A model generated the notes under the pieces. That model was not told where the DNA came from. It worked only from the letters and a program-made list of their open reading frames with translations, and searched no databases. A stretch of 64,000 nt of DNA from Herbaspirillum sp. AP02 (GTDB lineage: Bacteria > Pseudomonadota > Gammaproteobacteria > Burkholderiales > Burkholderiaceae_D). Positions 9,979 through 18,301 of this stretch are shown one piece after another. Within the stretch, counting starts at the first letter, position 1, and each line of letters starts with the position of its first letter. The translations under genes and the position numbers were made by a program. The stretch covers positions 1,236,262 to 1,300,261 of the forward strand of contig NZ_JADWMY010000001.1 of the NCBI RefSeq assembly GCF_015767275.1. The letters are read 5' to 3'.

Positions 9979-11351
9979 AGGACTTCCTGGGTTCCATCGG
10001 CAACCGCATCTTCTTCCTGCTGCTGGCGGGCATCGTGGTGGCGGTCATGGCCACCACCTGGTTGTCTGGCAACGAGCGCCGCAGCACCTTGCGCGAACTG
10101 CGCTTCCAGCATCTGGCTGACCGCGTCGAGCAGATCGTCCAGGCGGTGGACGACATCCCGCCGCCGCAACGTCCCATCGTGCTGCAGGCCGCCACCAACT
10201 TCGGTTTCGAGGCGCGCATGGTGGACGACATGAATGACGCCATCGGGCCCAACGCCAGCACCAGTCCGATCATCGAGATGTTGCAGTCGCGTCTGGGGGA
10301 GGATCGCAAGATCGCCGTCCAGCGCGAGAGCGAATGCCCGCCGTTGCGGGCCGATGATGCCCACGCCCCGCGCCGCGACACCTGCCGCGTGATCTACGTG
10401 AGCCTGCACGACCAGGCCCTGATGCGCCTGCGCCTGCATCAGCCGGGCGAGCCCCCCGCCCTGCGCGGCCGCGGCGGACCGGGTGGCCCGTTCGGGCTGC
10501 AGTACATCCTGCTGTTCCTGGCGCTGATCGCAATGCTGGCCTGGCTGGTGGCGCGCATGGCGACCCGCCCGATCCGCCAGCTGGCCCAGGCCGCATCGCG
10601 CCTGGGCAGCGACATCGACCACGCGCCGCTGGCCGAGACCGGCCCCACCGAAATCCGGCAGGCGGCGCATGCCTTCAATGCCATGCAGGGCCGTATCCGG
10701 CGTCAGATCCAGCATCGCACCCACATGCTGGCGGCCATCACCCACGACCTGCAGACGCCGCTGACACGCATGCGCCTGCGACTGGAAAAGGTCTCCGACG
10801 CCGAACTGCAGCAAAAGCTGATCGACGACCTGGGCGTGATGCACGGCATGGTGCGCGAGGGGCTGGACCTGGCGCGCAGCATGGATTCCTCGGAAAAGGT
10901 ACAGGCGCTGGATATCGACTCCCTGCTCGACAGCGTCTGCGCCGATGCCGCCGATGCCGGCCAGGACGTGAGCCTGCAGGGCAGCACCCGCGCCTTCGTG
11001 ATGGCCCAGCCGGGGGCGCTGCGGCGCTGCCTGACCAACCTGATCGACAATGCCTGCAAGTACGGCCGCCAGGCACGGGTCAGCATCGCCCTGGAGCAAC
11101 AGCGGATCGCCATCCGTATCCGCGACCAGGGGCCGGGCATCCCCGATGCCGAGCTGGAGGCGGTCTTCGAGCCCTTCTATCGCCTCGAAGCCTCGCGTTC
11201 ACGCGATACCGGTGGCACCGGACTGGGCCTGACCATCGCGCTCAATATCGCCGAAAACCATCACGGCCAGCTGCGCCTGCGCAACCTGCCGGAGGGCGGG
11301 CTGGAGGTCTTGCTGGAATTGCCGCAGATGACGCCGTCCAAGGCACGCTGA
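9975..11351 (+). CDS. Sensor histidine kinase (EnvZ-like architecture)
   Basis: A 458-residue inner membrane sensor kinase. TM1 is near residues 11-30 (RIFFLLLAGIVVAVMATTW), followed by a periplasmic domain of about 140 residues. TM2 lies near 175-192 (LQYILLFLALIAMLAWLVAR), then a HAMP linker, the H-box with phospho-acceptor His257 (ITHDLQTPLTRMRLRLE), the N-box (NLIDNACKYG) and glycine boxes (DQGPGIP, GGTGLGLTIA). It overlaps the response regulator by ATGA. Being beside a Spy-like gene and an Mdt-type operon, it may sense envelope stress as BaeS does, but EnvZ-like sequence features do not allow a named orthologue. Confidence 0.92.
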   Translation: MKDFLGSIGNRIFFLLLAGIVVAVMATTWLSGNERRSTLRELRFQHLADRVEQIVQAVDDIPPPQRPIVLQAATNFGFEARMVDDMNDAIGPNASTSPIIEMLQSRLGEDRKIAVQRESECPPLRADDAHAPRRDTCRVIYVSLHDQALMRLRLHQPGEPPALRGRGGPGGPFGLQYILLFLALIAMLAWLVARMATRPIRQLAQAASRLGSDIDHAPLAETGPTEIRQAAHAFNAMQGRIRRQIQHRTHMLAAITHDLQTPLTRMRLRLEKVSDAELQQKLIDDLGVMHGMVREGLDLARSMDSSEKVQALDIDSLLDSVCADAADAGQDVSLQGSTRAFVMAQPGALRRCLTNLIDNACKYGRQARVSIALEQQRIAIRIRDQGPGIPDAELEAVFEPFYRLEASRSRDTGGTGLGLTIALNIAENHHGQLRLRNLPEGGLEVLLELPQMTPSKAR

Positions 11352-11369
11352 ACTCCTCCGCAGGCATGA

Positions 11370-11412
11370 AAAAACCGCCGCTCCCCTTGCCGGGAAGCGG
11401 CGGTTTCGTTTT
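11370..11412. terminator. Bidirectional terminator between the kinase gene and trpS
   Basis: AAACCGCCGCT and AGCGGCGGTTT arms (11372-11382, 11396-11406) flank a 13-base loop. It is followed by TTTCGTTTT on the plus strand and by a six-T run on the minus strand, so it can end both convergent transcripts. Confidence 0.85.
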
Positions 11413-11435
11413 GTGCCCGCGGTCGCCTGGGGGCC

Positions 11436-12491
11436 TTAGCCGAAATAGTTCAGGCCCAGCGCGGCATTGACTTCCGACATGGTCTGCGCGGCCACGGCGC
11501 TGGCGCGCTCGGTGCCGCGCTTGAGGATGGCCAGCACCTCGCCGCGGTCCTTGGCGAATTCTTCACGACGGGTGCGGATGGGCTCCAGCAATTCCTGCAG
11601 AATGCCTTCCAGGCGACGCTTGACCACGCTGTCGCCCAGACCACCCCGGGTGTAGTGGGCCTTCAACTCGGCCACGGCATCGCGGTCGGTGTCGAAGGCA
11701 TCCAGGAAGGTGAAGACCACATTGCCCTCGACCTGACCCGGATCGTCCACGCGCAGGTGATTGGGGTCGGTGTACATGCGGTGCACGGCCTGCTTGATCT
11801 CCGCCGGGCTGGCACCCAGTGCGATGGAATTGCCCAGGGACTTGCTCATCTTGGCCTTGCCGTCGATGCCGGGCAGGCGGCCGGTTTCGGAGAGCACTTC
11901 CTTGCATTCCACCAGCACCTCACGATCGACGGTGGCGTTGAATTTGCGCACCAGTTCATTGGTCTGCTCGATCATCGGCAACTGATCGCTGCCCACCGGC
12001 ACCAGTTGGCCCTTGAAGGCGGTGATGTCAGCCGCCTGGCTGACCGGATAGGTCAGGAAACCGGCCGGGATATCGCGCTCGAAGCCGCGCAGGCGGATCT
12101 CTTCCTTGATGGTGGGATTGCGCTCCAGGCGCGACACCGTCACCAGGTTCAGTAACACCATCGACAATTCGTAGAGCTCGCGCACCTGGGACTGGATGAA
12201 GATGGTCGATTTCTCGGGATCGATGCCCACGGCCAGATAGTCCAGCGCCACCTCCAGCACGTTGTCGGTGACCTTCTGGTGGCGACCGACGTTGTCGGTC
12301 ATGGCTTGCGTGTCGGCCAGCAGCAGGAACTGGCGGGATGTCTCCTGCAGCGCCACGCGCGACTTGAGGGAGCCGATGTAGTGACCCAGATGCAGCGGAC
12401 CGGTAGGACGGTCGCCGGTGAGGACCACGGGCAAGGTGGAAGCGGAGGTAATGCTGGAGGCAGAACTAGTGGCGTTCGAAGACATGGTCAT
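11436..12491 (-). CDS. trpS: Tryptophanyl-tRNA synthetase
   Basis: TrpS charges tRNA-Trp with tryptophan. The 351-residue protein has the class I signature HLGH ([16 protein letters not shown], near residue 35) and the KMSKS loop ([16 protein letters not shown]). Length and order match bacterial TrpS, with an extra Ser/Thr-rich N-terminal segment of about 20 residues; the ATG at 12485 is an alternative start. A short Trp-rich leader peptide and an intrinsic terminator sit between its promoter and the start codon (12535-12664), so its expression is probably controlled by attenuation in response to charged tRNA-Trp. A bidirectional terminator follows. Confidence 0.96.
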   Translation of the reverse strand: MTMSSNATSSASSITSASTLPVVLTGDRPTGPLHLGHYIGSLKSRVALQETSRQFLLLADTQAMTDNVGRHQKVTDNVLEVALDYLAVGIDPEKSTIFIQSQVRELYELSMVLLNLVTVSRLERNPTIKEEIRLRGFERDIPAGFLTYPVSQAADITAFKGQLVPVGSDQLPMIEQTNELVRKFNATVDREVLVECKEVLSETGRLPGIDGKAKMSKSLGNSIALGASPAEIKQAVHRMYTDPNHLRVDDPGQVEGNVVFTFLDAFDTDRDAVAELKAHYTRGGLGDSVVKRRLEGILQELLEPIRTRREEFAKDRGEVLAILKRGTERASAVAAQTMSEVNAALGLNYFG

Positions 12492-12534
12492 TCCTGATCG
12501 TTAATCTGTCTGGAATGCCGCCGGTCCGAAGCTG

Positions 12535-12563
12535 AAAAAAACATGCCGCCGGAACCGGCGGCA
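12535..12563 (-). terminator. Attenuator terminator in the trpS leader
   Basis: Read on the minus strand, TGCCGCCGG and CCGGCGGCA (9-base perfect arms, two-base loop) are followed by TG and seven Ts. It lies 44 bases upstream of the trpS ATG and inside the trpS transcript, downstream of a Trp-Trp leader peptide. It therefore acts as a regulated terminator rather than a gene end. Its 5' arm (GCCGCC, 12557-12562) can instead pair with GGCGGC at 12591-12596. Confidence 0.85.
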
Positions 12564-12600
12564 TCACATGGTCAAGCTGTGTGAAAACGGGCCGCCTGGG
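12564..12600 (-). promoter_or_regulatory. trpS leader antiterminator segment
   Basis: On the minus strand the leader has CAGGCG at 12593-12598, which can pair with CGCCTG (12602-12607) at the leader-peptide stop codon to form a small hairpin with a three-base loop. The overlapping GGCGGC (12591-12596) can instead pair with GCCGCC of the terminator. The two pairings are mutually exclusive, as the segment 1:2 and 2:3 alternatives of classical amino-acid attenuation are. This is seen by eye, not by folding software. Confidence 0.7.
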
Positions 12601-12651
12601 TCAGGCGCGCCACCAATGCTGGGTTTTCGCAAGTTGGGTTCGGAAAAGCAT
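12601..12651 (-). CDS. trpS leader peptide (tandem Trp codons)
   Basis: A 16-codon frame coding MLFRTQLAKTQHWWRA, ending in TGA. Codons 13-14 are tandem TGG TGG, rare for so short a peptide and placed three codons before the stop. They lie immediately before the segment CGCGCCTGA that would form the first leader hairpin. No Shine-Dalgarno site precedes the ATG. Instead an extended -10 (TGC TATACT, 12659-12667) puts the predicted transcript start on or one base before the ATG, so it may be translated as a leaderless message. A ribosome stalled at the Trp codons would free the antiterminator and allow trpS transcription. Function is inferred from arrangement. Confidence 0.8.
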   Translation of the reverse strand: MLFRTQLAKTQHWWRA

Positions 12652-12687
12652 GGCGGCGAGTATAGCACTGGCGGGCAGCCATGTTGC
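12652..12687 (-). promoter_or_regulatory. Promoter of the trpS leader transcript
   Basis: Minus-strand TATACT at 12659-12664 with an extended -10 TGC directly upstream. A weak -35 candidate GCAACA lies at 12682-12687, 17 bases away. Start of transcription is expected at about 12651-12652. Confidence 0.65.
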
Positions 12688-12695
12688 GTTGCATA

Positions 12696-12725
12696 AGAAA
12701 AAACCGCATCCGGGGATGCGGTTTG
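12696..12725 (-). terminator. Terminator of the glycine-zipper lipoprotein gene
   Basis: AAACCGCATC and GATGCGGTTT (12701-12710, 12715-12724) with a four-base loop. In the minus direction the T run reads TTTTTTCTT. It separates the upstream gene from the trpS promoter. Confidence 0.85.
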
Positions 12726-12749
12726 CCTTCCATCCGAGCCTGGTCGGCC

Positions 12750-13310
12750 TCAGTAAGCACCCGGCGGCGGGCCGTAATACGTCGGCGACGGGCCATAGTA
12801 GCCCGGAGGCGGCGGCGGAGCGTAGTAGTAGCGCGGGTGGTAGGTATAGACCGTGGTGGTCTGGACCGGCTGCTGCACCTGATTGCCCTTGCTGTACATG
12901 CACTGGGTATAGGTCATGTCATAGCGCTGCTGCATCGAATAGTTGCCTCCCGCAGCCGCATCGCTGCCGGCGGCGCTGCCCACCAGCAGGCCACCACCGG
13001 CACCGATGGCGGCCCCTGCCCCGGCATTGCCGGAAGCCGCGCCGATCAGTGCGCCGGCCACCGCACCCACGGCGGTACCGACCGCGGCGCTGTTGGCCGC
13101 ATTGTTCTGGGTCTGCGCCGCCTGCCCGCCGATGGCGTCCTGGGCGTACTGCTGGCACTGCTGCTGGTCGGCACGGAATTGCTCGTAGCTCTTATCCTTG
13201 CCCGGCATCGCCATCACCGAGGGGCCAGTCGGCACGCTCACGCAACCACCAAGCGCCAGCATGGCGCCGACAGCGGTGACGGTAGCGGCGGTCTTGTAGA
13301 TGGGTTTCAC
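12750..13310 (-). CDS. Glycine-zipper lipoprotein
   Basis: A 186-residue predicted lipoprotein. It has a signal peptide with a lipobox (LALGGC, Cys at residue 23), a central Gly/Ala-rich pair of membrane-spanning glycine zippers (GTAVGAVAGALIGAASGNAG and GAAIGAGGGLLVGSAAG, about residues 78-113) and a Tyr/Pro-rich C-terminal tail (YYYAPPPPPGYYGPSPTYY). A Cys in the CMYSKG region follows the zipper. Glycine-zipper lipoproteins of this kind are common envelope proteins of unknown precise role. The gene is monocistronic, with its own terminator downstream. The next gene upstream also codes a Tyr/Pro-rich exported protein, but they are not obviously paralogous. Confidence 0.75.
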   Translation of the reverse strand: MKPIYKTAATVTAVGAMLALGGCVSVPTGPSVMAMPGKDKSYEQFRADQQQCQQYAQDAIGGQAAQTQNNAANSAAVGTAVGAVAGALIGAASGNAGAGAAIGAGGGLLVGSAAGSDAAAGGNYSMQQRYDMTYTQCMYSKGNQVQQPVQTTTVYTYHPRYYYAPPPPPGYYGPSPTYYGPPPGAY

Positions 13311-13388
13311 GTTGATTCCTTTATCTGTGAAGGTATTGCTTAAGCGCCCGAAGCATCTGACAACTGCCGACGCGGTCCGGCCGGCAGA

Positions 13389-13715
13389 CTATTGCGGCGG
13401 CGCCCCGCCCGGCACGGCCGGGGTATTGGGAACCACCTTCATCCAGGGACTGGGGCAGTTCTGCACGTAGGGGTAGTACGCCTTGGACTCTGCGCAGTAA
13501 TACCAATAGTCCTGGCGCGGCGGCTCCACGTAGACCGGTGCCGGCACCCGTTCCACATAGACCGGCGGCGGATAGTAGACCGGTGGCGGCACCCAGATCG
13601 GCCCGCCGATCACCACGCCGCCATAGAAGCGCCCATGCGCATACACCGACGCGCTGGCCACCAGGCCGGCCACCGCCAGCACGCCGCAGACGCCAATTGC
13701 CGCTATTTTCTTCAT
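13389..13715 (-). CDS. Small exported Pro/Tyr-rich protein
   Basis: A 108-residue protein with a signal peptide (MKKIAAIGVCGVLAVAGLVA, likely cleavage after SVYA). The mature part is rich in Pro, Tyr and Val (VPPPVYYPPPVYVERVPAPV). The C-terminal domain carries two Cys (YYCAESKAYYPYVQNCPSPW) that could form a disulfide. The YYC...YYPYV.C pattern recurs in many short proteobacterial exported proteins of unknown function. No operon partner; the gap to the next gene on the same strand is 78 bases. Confidence 0.7.
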   Translation of the reverse strand: MKKIAAIGVCGVLAVAGLVASASVYAHGRFYGGVVIGGPIWVPPPVYYPPPVYVERVPAPVYVEPPRQDYWYYCAESKAYYPYVQNCPSPWMKVVPNTPAVPGGAPPQ

Positions 13716-14093
13716 GTTATTGCCTTTGGGAGTGTCTCTGAATGTCTGGAATTATCGCCGATGACATCGCCGCCGCTTTCCCCGATCGCCCGAAACTCCT
13801 TGTCGGGCGCGGCTTGCAGACGCATCTGGCGCATGAAAGCAATATACGCCGCGCCTGGTCTTAAATCTTGAGATGTTTCAATTCGTAACCCTAATCAATA
13901 TTGATATACATGGGGTTGAAAAGGCTTTGCAAATCACCGTGCTCCGCAGCAATGTGCAGCGCGCTACTTAAGCTGGACCAGGCCCTGCCGCCTAGGTCCA
14001 CAAAAACAAAAACGGCCTTTCGCAAGGCCGTTGATGCGCATCACGCCAGGGCAACTCAGCAATGCCAGCGCCCCGGCAACACTGAAACCTGGC
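13716..14093. other. Intergenic region between fumC and the exported protein gene
   Basis: No credible gene. It holds the fumC terminator at its right end. Near 13894-13905 there is a perfect 12-base AT-rich palindrome (ATCAATATTGAT), in a locally AT-rich stretch that could form part of the upstream promoter region for the 13389-13715 gene. Confidence 0.5.
14001..14032 (-). terminator. Terminator of fumC
   Basis: AACGGCCTT and AAGGCCGTT arms (14011-14019, 14024-14032) with a four-base loop. In the minus direction they are followed by TTTGTTTTTG. It lies about 60 bases after the fumC stop. Confidence 0.85.
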
Positions 14094-15482
14094 TCAACCC
14101 GGCCGCGTCATCTGCTCCGGCTTGATCCACTCGACAAACTGCTCTTCAGTGACATAGCCCAGAGCCAGCGCGGCCTGCTTCAGGGTCGTGCCATCGTGAT
14201 GCGCCTGCTTGGCGATCTTGGCAGCCTTGTCGTAGCCGATGTGCGGTGCCAGGGCGGTCACCAGCATGAGCGACTTTTCCATCAGCTCGCCGATGCGGCT
14301 GCGGTTGGCCTCGATGCCGCGGGCGCAGTGCTCTTCGAAACTGGCCATGCCGTCGGCCAGCAGACGCACGCTCTGCAGGAAGTTGTGGATGATCACCGGC
14401 TTGAAGACGTTGAGTTCGAAGTTGCCGCTGGCGCCGCCGATGTTGAGGGCCACATCGTTGCCGAAGACCTGGGCGCACAGCATGGTCATGGCCTCGCATT
14501 GGGTAGGATTGACCTTGCCCGGCATGATGGAACTGCCCGGTTCGTTCTCGGGGATGGTGATCTCGCCCAGGCCCGAACGCGGGCCGGAAGCCAGCCAGCG
14601 CACGTCGTTGGCAATCTTCATCATCGCCGCCGCCAGCGTCTTCAGACCGCCATGCGACGCCACCAGGGCATCATGGCCGGCCAGTGCCGCGAACTTGTTG
14701 GGGGCGGTCTTGAAAGGGAAGCCGAAGAACTTGGCCAGCTCGGCGGCAACGCGCTCGCCGAATTCGGGATGGGCATTCAGGCCCGTACCGACCGCGGTGC
14801 CGCCGGCGGCCAGTTCGGAGATGGCATTGAGGGTGGCGATGATGGCCGACTCCGCATGTTCCAGCTGGGCCACGTAACCGGAGAATTCCTGGCCCAGGGT
14901 CAGCGGAGTGGCGTCCTGCAGGTGGGTGCGGCCGATCTTGACGATGTCGGCGAACTGGGTGGATTTCTCCGCCAGGGTGCCGCGCAGCTTGTGCAGCGAG
15001 GGAATCAGGTGGGTCGCCACGGCCATGCAGGCAGCCACGTGCATGGCGGTCGGGAAGATGTCGTTGGACGACTGGCTGCGATTGACGTCGTCATTGGGGT
15101 GGATCAGCCGGTCTTCGCCACGCACGCCTCCCAGCAGCTCGGAGGCGCGATTGGCCAGCACCTCGTTCATGTTCATGTTGCTCTGGGTGCCGGAGCCGGT
15201 CTGCCAGACCGACAGCGGGAATTCCAGCGGATGCTTGCCGGCGATCACTTCGTCAGCCGCAGCGATGATGGCCTCGGCTTTCTTGCCGTCCAGCTTGCCG
15301 AGGTCGCGATTGACGGCAGCACAGGCGCGCTTGACGGCGGCCAGGGCCACGATCAGCTCGGCCGGCATGCGCTCGGTGGAAATATGGAAGTGGTGCAGCG
15401 AACGTTCGGTCTGCGCGCCCCACAGGCGGTCGGCCGGGACTTCGATCAAGCCAAAGGTATCGCGCTCCATGCGGTGGTTCAT
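14094..15482 (-). CDS. fumC: Fumarate hydratase, class II
   Basis: Class II fumarase (462 residues) interconverts fumarate and L-malate in the citric acid cycle without an iron-sulfur cluster. The superfamily signature [16 protein letters not shown] is present near residue 318 and contains the catalytic loop serine. The substrate-site motifs [12 protein letters not shown] and [14 protein letters not shown] are also intact. The start [11 protein letters not shown] is one of two close ATG codons; MERD is the other. Monocistronic, with a terminator downstream. Confidence 0.96.
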   Translation of the reverse strand: MNHRMERDTFGLIEVPADRLWGAQTERSLHHFHISTERMPAELIVALAAVKRACAAVNRDLGKLDGKKAEAIIAAADEVIAGKHPLEFPLSVWQTGSGTQSNMNMNEVLANRASELLGGVRGEDRLIHPNDDVNRSQSSNDIFPTAMHVAACMAVATHLIPSLHKLRGTLAEKSTQFADIVKIGRTHLQDATPLTLGQEFSGYVAQLEHAESAIIATLNAISELAAGGTAVGTGLNAHPEFGERVAAELAKFFGFPFKTAPNKFAALAGHDALVASHGGLKTLAAAMMKIANDVRWLASGPRSGLGEITIPENEPGSSIMPGKVNPTQCEAMTMLCAQVFGNDVALNIGGASGNFELNVFKPVIIHNFLQSVRLLADGMASFEEHCARGIEANRSRIGELMEKSLMLVTALAPHIGYDKAAKIAKQAHHDGTTLKQAALALGYVTEEQFVEWIKPEQMTRPG

Positions 15483-15681
15483 GATGCTTCTTCTCCGTGA
15501 TTAGGCGGCCGCGTGCGGCCAGGTGATTCCGCTGGCTCTGGCTGATGTGTCCGGCTGAGCGCGGGAAGTGAAGGCGGTAAGTTCCAGTGTAACTGCTGGC
15601 GGGGCCGCCTGCAGGCGGCGGCATGAAGCTGGCGGGATATTGCGCGGGCGGCACGAACCGCCCGGTGAAGAGCAACAAGGC

Positions 15682-16032
15682 TCAGGGCGCCTTGTTTTCC
15701 TTGGGAGCGTCGGGCAGGACACAGGCCTCGATCACCTGCAGATCGTTGTCCTTGGCGAAGTTGACCACGAAGTGATACGCCAGCGGGTCCAGCTCGCGCA
15801 GGGCTTCGTTGACCACCACCGAGCGCACGCCATCGATGTGGGTCGGCAAGACGTAGGGGGAATACTTCAGGTGCGCGTTGCGCCCGCCACTGCCTTCCGG
15901 ACGGAAACACGACATCACGCCGCACAGGCGCTCCGCCCAGTCGCTGGGGCGGAACTGCCGGCCATCCGAGGTCTTGCCAAGGATGATGAATTCTTTGGCC
16001 GGTGCGTTTGCGGGTTTGATGGGATCAGCCAT
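15682..16032 (-). CDS. DUF3579 domain protein
   Basis: A 116-residue cytoplasmic protein of the DUF3579 family, found mostly in betaproteobacteria; function unknown. Landmarks are EFIILGKTSDGRQFRPSDWAERLCG at the N-terminus (interaction-like fold start) and a conserved VLPTHIDGVRSVVVNEALR segment. The start at 16032 is chosen because upstream sequence is not protein-like. It lies upstream of fumC with 199 bases between, and may be cotranscribed or separate. Confidence 0.75.
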   Translation of the reverse strand: MADPIKPANAPAKEFIILGKTSDGRQFRPSDWAERLCGVMSCFRPEGSGGRNAHLKYSPYVLPTHIDGVRSVVVNEALRELDPLAYHFVVNFAKDNDLQVIEACVLPDAPKENKAP

Positions 16033-16366
16033 ACATGCAGTTCTTCTATAGCGCTTGCAACCGAATGCCCCGGTCCTGGTGAGACCCGAGCCCTGGATTC
16101 CGCGGTGCCGGCGCGACCTGTCGCGTGGGTGCCTGCGGTGTTGAGTATTATATCTTATAGAAGACTTGGCTTCTACCGGTCTCCTCGCCTCCAGCCATTC
16201 TGCCCTGCCTGGCCCTGCGCGTCGCTCGTTCCTGGCCCGGGCTGAGCTGCTGCCGGGCGGGATGCGATCTTGGTGATGTGAATCCGGAAGTATACCGGGT
16301 TGGCGGGAATCGCGTTCCCCCAAAAAACGAAGCGGGCCACCGCCCGCTCGTCTCAATGCAAAAGAA
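16033..16366. other. Intergenic region upstream of the DUF3579 gene
   Basis: Contains the terminator of the CobD/CbiB-like gene at its right end. A minus-strand TATAAT (16147-16152) lies in an AT-rich patch about 115 bases upstream of the DUF3579 start, a plausible -10. No clear -35 was found. No gene is apparent. Confidence 0.45.
16321..16350 (-). terminator. Terminator of the CobD/CbiB-like gene
   Basis: AGCGGGC and GCCCGCT arms (16331-16337, 16342-16348), extended by flanking bases. In the minus direction TTCG is followed by six Ts. Confidence 0.8.
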
Positions 16367-17329
16367 CTAGCCCATCCAGACCGCTACCGAGAGCAGCAGC
16401 AACAGGAACATCCACAGCAGCAAGGCACGCCAGACCAGGCCCACGGTGCTCTGCAGGGTACGCGGGGACGGTGTGTCGCCGGGCAGGCCGTCGGTTTCCT
16501 CGGGCATGGAATCGACCGTGGCAGCATCGGCCGGGAGAATGATGCCGGCGGCGGCCTGATTTTCGGTGCCGAAGCGCACGCCCATGGCGCCCCCACCGGC
16601 GGCCAGGATGATGCCCGCGGCCTCGTCCTCCCAACGGTTGGCGAAGTTGCGCCAGGCATAGATGGCATCCTCGAAGTTACCCACCACGGCGAAGGCCGAG
16701 GCGGTCAGGCGGGCCGGAATCCAGTCGATCCAGTAAAACGCCTGGGCCGCAAAGCGGCCGAAGGCCTCGAACTTCATGTGATCCGGCTCGTTCCAGGCCC
16801 GCGACAGGTACTCGGCCACCCGGTACATCACCGCCAGCGCCGGGCCGACCGGCATCAGGAACCAGAAGAACACGCCAAACACATGGCGATGCGTGGTGAT
16901 CAGGGCGCGTTCGGAGGCGATGCGCGAAATCTCGCTGACGTCCATGCCGGTGGTATCCAGCTTGGTCCATTCGGCCAACAGGGTGCGGGCAGTCATCTCG
17001 TCGCCGGTGTTCAGCGCCAATTGGATCGAAGTGAAGTAATGACTGTAATGACGGAAGCCCAGGGTCATGTAGACCACCAGGACGTTCCAGGCGAATGCCG
17101 CCACCAGGCTCACATGCAGCAGCAACCAGTACACCAGCGCCACCGGCACGGTCAGCGCACCGACCATCACCACCCAACCCAGGCGGCCGTGATGAACGTG
17201 GCCGGCGTTGAACCAGCCCTCTATCGTGGCCGCGAAAGACTTGATCGATGCATAAACCGGATTGTCCGCACGCAGTGGTTTGAGTTGTTCGATTAACAGC
17301 GCAAAGAGAATGGAAAGAAATGTCATCAA
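16367..17329 (-). CDS. CobD/CbiB family membrane protein
   Basis: A 320-residue protein of the CobD/CbiB family, whose studied members join aminopropanol to cobyric acid in cobalamin synthesis. The N-terminus MMTFLSILFALLIEQLKPLR is a family feature, followed by several membrane segments (VVMVGALTVPVALVYWLLL; VFGVFFWFLMPVGPALAVMY; a C-terminal LLLWMFLLLLLSVAVW). No other cobalamin gene is nearby. The pattern of stand-alone CbiB-like proteins in betaproteobacteria suggests a different or unknown role. ATG 17326 is an alternative start. Confidence 0.75.
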   Translation of the reverse strand: MMTFLSILFALLIEQLKPLRADNPVYASIKSFAATIEGWFNAGHVHHGRLGWVVMVGALTVPVALVYWLLLHVSLVAAFAWNVLVVYMTLGFRHYSHYFTSIQLALNTGDEMTARTLLAEWTKLDTTGMDVSEISRIASERALITTHRHVFGVFFWFLMPVGPALAVMYRVAEYLSRAWNEPDHMKFEAFGRFAAQAFYWIDWIPARLTASAFAVVGNFEDAIYAWRNFANRWEDEAAGIILAAGGGAMGVRFGTENQAAAGIILPADAATVDSMPEETDGLPGDTPSPRTLQSTVGLVWRALLLWMFLLLLLSVAVWMG

Positions 17330-17506
17330 GCAGCCTTAGGTGTCTCGGTAGCCCGTACGATAGCGCAGTGCAAGAGGGGAATCAAACAATTGATTTGTTG
17401 ACGAGAATCAAGCTCGCCATGTCATCAATATTTACGTATTTGAACATCAACAAAGACTTTGCGTATCTTATTCGATACAGACTGACAGCCAAATGCTGCA
17501 CGCAGT

Positions 17507-18178
17507 TCAGCTGCGAAGGAAATGAAAGAGATTGCGCAACATTCCAGCGGTAGCACCCCAGATGAAATAACGTTCATAGGGCATCGTGTAGAAGCTACGA
17601 CGGCCCACTGGCTGCGGCAGTTCCACCGAGCGGCGCTGGTGGTTAACGCCGTCCATCAGGAAGGCTAGCGGGACCTCGAAGATCTCCGCCACCTCGCGCG
17701 GCTCACCGACAGCCTCGAACGGCGGCTGGATCAGCCCCGCCACGGGCGTGACGCGATACCCGGTACCAGTGAAGTAGTCGGGCAAGGAGCCGATGACCTC
17801 GATGTGCTGGCGGGCCAGTCCGATTTCTTCCTCGGTCTCGCGCAAGGCGGTCTCGATGGCCGAGTCGTCATAGTCTTCCCGACGACCACCGGGGAAGCTG
17901 ATCTGGCCAGCATGATCCTTCAGGTCAGCGGTGCGGCGCGTGAAGAGTACCGTCATCCCCTCTTCCCGCAGTACGATCGGGATCAACACCGAAGCAAGTC
18001 GGAATCGCCCCTTCGCCTCGGCCATGCGTGCCATCTGGTCGCCACTGTGCTCGGGCTCCCAGCGCGGCGGGTCGGCAAAGCGCTGGCGCAGCCAGTCGGC
18101 GTTCAGGCGCGCCGCTTCCAGGGCGCTCTCGCCGGCAACGGTATCCACCGGCAGGTTGACGGGATCGAAACTGGCCAC
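17507..18178 (-). CDS. NUDIX hydrolase, CoA pyrophosphatase type
   Basis: A 223-residue NUDIX enzyme. The CoA-pyrophosphatase subgroup hydrolyses CoA and its derivatives to 3',5'-ADP and 4'-phosphopantetheine. The NUDIX box is complete (GGRREDYDDSAIETALRETEEEIGL, with REx2EE as REtEEE), preceded by DHAGQISFPGG, the NuCoA element of this subgroup. It lies 123 bases downstream of rplS, beyond the rplS terminator, so it may have its own promoter. Confidence 0.88.
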   Translation of the reverse strand: MASFDPVNLPVDTVAGESALEAARLNADWLRQRFADPPRWEPEHSGDQMARMAEAKGRFRLASVLIPIVLREEGMTVLFTRRTADLKDHAGQISFPGGRREDYDDSAIETALRETEEEIGLARQHIEVIGSLPDYFTGTGYRVTPVAGLIQPPFEAVGEPREVAEIFEVPLAFLMDGVNHQRRSVELPQPVGRRSFYTMPYERYFIWGATAGMLRNLFHFLRS

Positions 18179-18248
18179 GATGTGCTCGCTTGATCTGTGA
18201 TCTGTTAATAGGAATTCAACGAAGGACTCAATGCAGGTGACGGAAACG

Positions 18249-18278
18249 AAAAAGGGGTGTCGCGAGACACCCCTTTTT
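18249..18278 (-). terminator. Terminator of the rpsP-rplS operon
   Basis: AAAAAGGGGTGTC and GACACCCCTTTTT arms with a four-base loop give a strong symmetric terminator about 24 bases after the rplS stop. The symmetry means it could work in both directions. Confidence 0.9.
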
Positions 18279-18301
18279 CTGACGCATCAACATGCAACCG
18301 A

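Noticed and set aside
12572..12903. Longer minus-strand frames overlapping the trpS leader
   Set aside because: They run through the terminator of the previous gene and the trpS promoter, and the WW peptide with its stem-loops explains the region better.
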